A stretch of 16,543 bases of DNA from Phoronis ovalis (Eukaryota > Phoronida > Phoronidae). Position 1 is the stretch's first letter, and every line of letters starts with the position of its first letter. The notes beneath the pieces were generated by a model. It saw nothing but the letters and a program-made list of their open reading frames with translations, searched no databases and was not told the DNA's origin. Positions 1 through 16,543 of the stretch are shown piece by piece. Both the position numbers and the translations under genes were made by a program. The stretch covers positions 2,423-18,965 of the forward strand of contig JAOXYB010016809.1 in assembly GCA_028565635.1 (NCBI GenBank), given 5' to 3'.

Positions 1-2103
1 TGAAGTTTCGATTCGTGCGTTTTTGGAAAACGAAGCCCAGCCAGCAGAATAGTTTCCTGGCTGACGGGATGCTTACATAGAATGACTCCCATGCATAGGG
101 ATAGTGTAGTTTGTATCATAACATCTTTGGATAGAAAGGCATTTGGATGAATTGCACAAAATATTATAAAATGCTCATATACGTAGTAATACAGGTATCA
201 TTTCCTTATTTAAATCAACACAAATTTGCTTTCACTAATCATATGCCATAAAGCGTAATTAAATTGTCTTTTGTTACATTGCAAGTGTTGTGTTAAATGT
301 AGCTTACAAGCTTGGACAATACACAAATGAATACTTTTTAAATTCTAACAATGAGCTCTATGGTAGCATAACAATTCCTAACATTTGTTTGTTCTGGTCT
401 TGAGAATGAATTCTTGGTAGAGGAGATTTTTAGGAACAATCAAGATATGCACCTGATGTAAGTCATGCAAGGTACCCATTTTAGGCCCAATCCCATGTTT
501 TCATTGAAACAGGAGTGTAATAAGTTGACCCTGCTAGCACTTGCCCCTTTATTTTGTTTGTTTTAAAATTTTGTACACATTTGGTGCTGCTGAAATGTGG
601 CTATAGTTTCACAGTCCATATTAAAAATAATGTATTTAATAATTCTTTGAAATAACATTTAGTATATGGATTTGAGTGTTAAAAGGGTAAAGCTAAGTAC
701 TTCTGGTGTCAAAAACCTTAACAGTATCCTAACCTTTAAACTTTCCATAAATGCTGTTTTCCATTGTTGTAAACACATTATCAATAGATGTAATGTTTAG
801 GTAAATATGGTGTGTCCTGGCAAGTACCAATGAATAACATGCCTTTGCCCTGGAAACCTACCAGAAAGCATTGGCTTGGAAACAGGACATATATAAATAT
901 GTATAGTTGACTTATGCACCTCATACTTAATTACAGTTAATATAGTAACAACCAACAAGTTTCCAGGGACAACATTTTGTGTATTGTGGTCAGTGAAGTA
1001 GAAGAATTTTATTAAAATTGAATAGATTTGGGTTTCACTATTAGTTCTTTGAAAACAGAACTCTATACCAGGAAACACTGATAGTGTTTTATGAAAAGAC
1101 ACAATTATAAATTACAGTGCTTGTTACAGCTTCCTTACAGTACTGGAAAATTGTTAGGGAGTAAGGGTATTGAAACTTTTTCTTAGAAATACAGAATTTG
1201 TTTTAAATTTCAAACTTAGACCTAATAAGATAGACATTGTGTAAAGGAAATTATGGGATTAGCAACACAAGTAGCTTTTGAACCTGCTGCTAAAACTGAT
1301 ATTACATTGGAACCTGCTGCTAAAATTCCTCGGAAGGATATTCTATGGACACGGCCTGGAGTAATAACTGAACATGCGTCGTGTGTTATTGATGTTCCCC
1401 ATCATGGTGGAGGTAAAAGTAGCAGTGATTTTATTATTTGCGGCAAATTAAAGTTCTGGCTCAGTATTAAAACAAATTTATTGTGAAAGGAATAACTAGT
1501 GTCAAAGTTTTCAACCAAATTACTAATCTCTTATCCATTTTTGATGTTCTCTTATCTTTAACATAAAATATGTGAACGTCATTCATCACATGTTAAGTGG
1601 GGATTTATGGGGTGTATGGAAGATGACATGTATGATATGACACCCACTACATGTACACTTGTAACTGTTAGTATGGTGCACTTGACGTAAATCTCCTTTC
1701 CTTGTTGACTGTTATGACGTTAGTTTGATTTAGGACTATGGAACTGCTTCTTTCATTTTAGTTACTTTTATTGTTTTGACTTTCAAGAAACAAAGTATTT
1801 ACATTGTTTATAACTGATGATAAAATAACACACTTGATAATTTGAACATCTGTCTCTCACTGAGTTTTCTTTTTCAGTGGCAAAGTTTTTAAAATTTCTT
1901 TCTTTTCTGATTTTCTATTTCTGGCTTTATACTTTTCATATAGTATATTCCCGTGTTTTATTCTAACTTTAATTTCTGTTTGGTTAAGTTAACTTATGCC
2001 TCTATTTTTTTATCTATTTTTCTTGTGCTTACATCAGCAGCTTTGAGAGCATTCATCAGCTTGCCTTGTCTGCAGCTAATGTTTTTATTGATTTTTTTTG
2101 TAG
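1..2103. other. Upstream sequence, probably intron 1 of GFAT
   Basis: Exon 2 starts in phase 1 (G|GA of Gly3), so exon 1 must end ATG-TGY-G before a donor. No ATGTGYG followed by GT was found here, so exon 1 should lie further upstream and this stretch is probably the end of a long first intron. It is AT-rich, and one open, less AT-rich island at about 1253-1412 is listed separately. A 7-bp inverted repeat (CAGCCAG/CTGGCTG) lies near positions 38-64. Nothing else is recognised. Confidence 0.6.
1253..1412 (+). other. Open exon-like island with a 30-nt in-frame repeat and a phase-compatible donor
   Basis: An ATG at 1253 opens a 77-codon frame. It holds two copies of GAACCTGCTGCTAAAA (1280-1295 and 1310-1325), exactly 30 nt apart, so the peptide EPAAK repeats every ten residues. 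A possible donor, GGAG|GTAAAA, follows position 1412 and leaves phase 1, the phase exon 2 needs. Splicing to 2104 would give ...[15 protein letters not shown]. An in-frame stop at 1226-1228 precedes the ATG. It could be an alternative leader exon, a decayed unrelated exon or chance. I do not recognise the peptide. Confidence 0.25.
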
Positions 2104-14094
<11,991 letters not shown>

Positions 14095-14945
14095 AGGATC
14101 AAGAAATTAAAGCATCACCAACAGATATCACTAAAAACATGGCAGCAATTTCCAGTTAGCAGACTTTTTATTCAAAATCATTACTTCCTTTGAAAATTAC
14201 TGTATGCTGTACTCTATGTATACATCTTCCTGCAGTTTCTGCTGTTGCATGTATTTTTTATTAAGTATTCTGTCTAATAACCATAAATAAGCATACTATG
14301 TATACATATATATTTATTGTTAAAGTTTTAATGTAATAAGAAGCTGTGATGATATAGTATTCACATGTTAACTTTGAATATTATTAGCTCGGTGATGTGT
14401 TCAATAGCTACAAGGCTCTTGCTTTCAACAACAACCATGTCAATGTAGACATTTTAAAACGTCCTTTTTATTTAATTTGGATCATTAGTCATTTGAAAGT
14501 CAACTGTAATAAGTGGTCCGTGTTGTAGTCATAGTTATATTATATAAACTACAAGGCAAATGGACGGGACATTAATTGATATAATTATAGTTGTTTGGGA
14601 AAGCGGTCCATGTGTGCCATTATAGTATTGTGTCTGTATCAAAGTGATTTTGTGCATTTTCATGCTTATATTATATTAATTGTCCATGTTTTTAAAAGTG
14701 TATTTTCTGTGCCGCTGAATTGTCTGTTTGGTGCCAATTCCAAATCTACTTATGTTTTTGTTTTCTTAATCTACTTAATATTTTTTTATTTGTTACAAGT
14801 TTAAATTAATAAAGTTATAATTATATATTTATCTTATTATGGATAATGTTAAAGGATGTACATGGTACTGAGACAATATATCATACAGTATCTCATGATT
14901 TATTCACATATTTCTTTTTGTGTGAATAAAATATCTTAATATAAA
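14095..14945 (+). other. GFPT1: 3' untranslated region of GFAT (predicted)
   Basis: About 850 nt, AT-rich, running from the 19b stop to the predicted cleavage point. It would be shared by 19a transcripts unless they end at the proximal AATAAA. A proximal AATAAA at 14808-14813 may give a shorter form. A 69-codon open stretch at 14595-14804 is hydrophobic and looks like chance. Confidence 0.65.
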
Positions 14946-14966
14946 TTGCTTTTGTGTGGTGTTTAT
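14925..14966 (+). terminator. Polyadenylation signal with GT-rich downstream element
   Basis: AATAAA at 14925-14930 is followed 15-35 nt later by the GT-rich stretch ttgcttttgtgtggtgttt (about 14946-14964). This is the classical arrangement for mRNA cleavage, so the main GFAT 3' end is predicted near 14945. Weaker alternatives are AATAAA at 14808, 15267 and 15294. Confidence 0.7.
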
Positions 14967-15784
14967 ACCTAATTTGGACCAGGTTCATTGGTATTTTGCA
15001 TTTGTGTTGCTAAAATATGCATTTAGCTTGTTTTCCTTGGAGGCAAACTACTCCAGCAACAAGCTTGTAGACTTAGGAAAATGCCTGATAAACATAAATC
15101 AATGTTGCATTTTTAATTGTTTAATTATTGTATTTGCAGTAATTGCAATGGGATTTTTAGTTATCAGTTATCAGGTTTACATGTTGGATATAAGTTTTCA
15201 AACTATTTTTAAAATTATGCTTGCTCACTAAGTAGTACAAGATCTATGCACAGGGTTAGAAGAAAGAATAAATTGCTCTGGGATGAGTATGTAAATAAAG
15301 ATAAAATATTCCGTGTAAGATTTAAATGGTAAATATTTTCTTATTACTTGATTTATAAATATTTTTCAGTAATGTTATAAATAATGTCCATCAATTTTGT
15401 AATGTGAATTCATGTGGTCAAATTTGGTAAAAGGGATCATTGATATATGTAATCTGTAACCAAAATGTCCATCTTTGAATACCTGGGATTAAAGTGTATT
15501 TGTGTGGTATAATCAATATATATCTGTAACCTATGTTTATTTCTTTCTTGTTTACAAAAACATCACAACCAGATACTGTCAAGTTATTCGATTTCTCACT
15601 GCTCCTCCCTTTGGCAAGTGAAAATTTGCTTTATATACATAGAATATGGACAGGAGTAAAACAGACATAAATTTTAACAACGTGGAAACATGAAAAATTT
15701 ATTCTGACAGAATACGATCAATAATCCGAATAATGATGTACAATATTGGCAAGTACAAATATTGTAATGCATTAACACTTAGTG
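14967..15784. other. Intergenic region downstream of GFAT
   Basis: AT-rich sequence with two more AATAAA hexamers (15267-15272 and 15294-15299) that might serve longer GFAT transcripts. A 91-codon hydrophobic open stretch starts just after the main poly(A) site (14956-15231). It lacks recognisable motifs and I do not call it a gene. Confidence 0.6.
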
Positions 15785-15806
15785 CCGCTAACATTCAATG
15801 TTGCGG
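15785..15806. repeat. Near-perfect palindrome upstream of the TATA box
   Basis: The arms are CCGC-AACATT (with one extra T at 15789) and AATGTT-GCGG around a central C at 15796. That makes ten paired positions on each side. It may be a dimeric transcription-factor site of the promoter that follows. Confidence 0.5.
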
Positions 15807-15874
15807 AAGCAGATGGCGCCACGTGTCTTTCGCCTCACTATAAAAATGGAGCCGACAGCATGGATCATTCAGTT
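15785..15874 (+). promoter_or_regulatory. Putative core promoter of a downstream + strand gene
   Basis: A less AT-rich island. In order it holds an interrupted palindrome (15785-15806) overlapping the ETS-like CGGAAG (15804-15809), CAGATGGCGCC (15810-15820, like the invertebrate CTCF core), a CACGTG E-box (15820-15825), TATAAAAA (15839-15846) and the initiator TCAGTT (15869-15874). The initiator A at 15871 lies 32 nt from the first T of the TATA box, the textbook spacing. TCAGTT is the arthropod initiator consensus. No gene product downstream could be identified. Confidence 0.55.
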
Positions 15875-16543
15875 CCGAATGAAGTTAGGGAAAATTTCAA
15901 TTCGAAGCGTATAAAGTATTAATTATGATATAGAAGAACTATAGGTATTTTGATATATACGTTGTACGTGCTGGTGATTTTAAAAATTACCTATGTAAGA
16001 ATCCTAAATCAATTCCATATTCACAAAGTAAATAGAATTTTATTATACTTGTAAATAAAACTTAAAGTAATAAAATGCTCGCGCTGACTACTGTATATTC
16101 CGCTCTCAAGTGGCACCCGGAAAATCGTATGTTATTTTTAACGTTTTAGTGGAAACCTATAGTTAGAGATTACTGAGCCCACATTAGTTGATGGCTTACT
16201 GTATGTTTAATAGCTTTTGTTGCCCAAATAATTTTGTTTGCTATACATACAATCACATGTAAAAACTTCATTTGTGCAGAAACTAAAAACCAAGAACCTA
16301 TGATCGTTAACTTTTTCCGATTTAAGCTGACAAGAGACCTGACAAAACGCCATGTCATAGGGTAGGTCTAGTCCTGCAAGCATGACCCTACTATGGACAG
16401 CCTACGGCTTGTCCGAAGGTGCCTGAACACGGGCTGAAGCCTGAACACCTCATATCTCAAACCAGCCGAAGTTCAACTGGCCTTCACGTATATGCAATAG
16501 CATAATTCTATGCTGATGTGCTGTTGAATCTTTTATTAAGTTA
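15875..16543. other. Region downstream of the putative promoter, no gene established
   Basis: If transcription starts at 15871, a short upstream ORF begins at 15879 (MKLGKISIRSV, stop at once after). A second ATG at 16075 opens 24 codons (16075-16149) reading MLALTTVYSALKWHPENR before a donor-like C|GTATGT at 16127. KWHPEN recalls a J-domain loop but is far too short to assign. From 16360 the sequence becomes less AT-rich, with a hairpin and short direct repeats listed separately. Confidence 0.35.
16395..16448 (+). repeat. Less AT-rich hairpin plus direct repeats, possible short interspersed element fragment
   Basis: GGACAGCC (16395-16402) and GGCTTGTCC (16406-16414) form an 8-bp stem with a one-base bulge and a 3-nt loop. 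GCCTGAACAC occurs twice, at 16421-16430 and 16439-16448, 18 nt apart. The base composition differs from the AT-rich surroundings. A B-box-like GTTCAACTG lies near 16462-16470, but no convincing A box was found, so a tRNA-derived SINE is only a possibility. Confidence 0.3.

Noticed and set aside
797-1102. 101-codon open frame on the minus strand
   Set aside because: No recognisable domain, AT-rich composition, and no flanking splice or promoter signals. Consistent with chance.
14956-15231. 91-codon hydrophobic open frame after the poly(A) site, as a small membrane protein gene
   Set aside because: It starts inside the GT-rich downstream element, has no promoter or motif, and AT-rich DNA readily reads as hydrophobic residues.
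16075-16126. KWHPENR peptide as the start of a DnaJ-type protein
   Set aside because: Only 17 full codons and the first base of the next are available. The J-domain residues before it and the HPD motif itself (here HPE) are missing, so the likeness is not evidence.

Overview
The window carries most of one eukaryotic gene on the + strand: glutamine:fructose-6-phosphate amidotransferase (GFAT, GFPT1 type), the entry enzyme of the hexosamine pathway to UDP-GlcNAc and chitin. The host is an animal, most likely an arthropod. The coding sequence is split by spliceosomal introns. Protein motifs such as [32 protein letters not shown] and VDCPRNLAKSVTVE match arthropod GFATs better than vertebrate ones as I recall them. 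A downstream promoter-like site has a TCAGTT initiator of arthropod style. The DNA is AT-rich. The exact taxon cannot be named from the sequence.

Layout. Positions 1-2103 lie upstream of the first recognisable coding exon. The initiator exon (Met-Cys plus one base of Gly3) is not in the window, so the gene is 5' partial. Coding exons 2-17 lie at 2104-11186, each with phase-matched splice sites. They encode the N-terminal glutaminase domain, the interdomain linker and most of the two SIS (sugar isomerase) domains. An 18-nt microexon (6759-6776) sits in the linker. Intron 13 uses a GC-AG splice pair.

The 3' end is the unusual part. Two homologous 162-nt exons, 18a (11415-11576) and 18b (11907-12068), each encode the same 54-residue segment of the second SIS domain in different versions. 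They are followed by two alternative terminal exons: 19a (13683-13727, ...RNLAKSVTVE) and 19b (14053-14094, ...RNLLKVHVN). The canonical enzyme is 18b+19a, about 690 residues with the microexon and 684 without. The exon set can also give 18a and/or 19b isoforms that differ near the isomerase active site and its C-tail. The codons of 18a and 18b have diverged heavily while the protein is conserved, so the duplication is old and both copies appear to be under selection.

The 3' UTR probably ends near 14945, after AATAAA at 14925 and before a GT-rich element. About 0.9 kb further on, 15785-15874 looks like the core promoter of a second + strand gene: palindrome, CAGATGGCGCC, CACGTG, TATA box and initiator at standard spacing. 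No coding region for that gene could be established. No tRNA, rRNA, CRISPR array, intact transposon or minus-strand gene was recognised.
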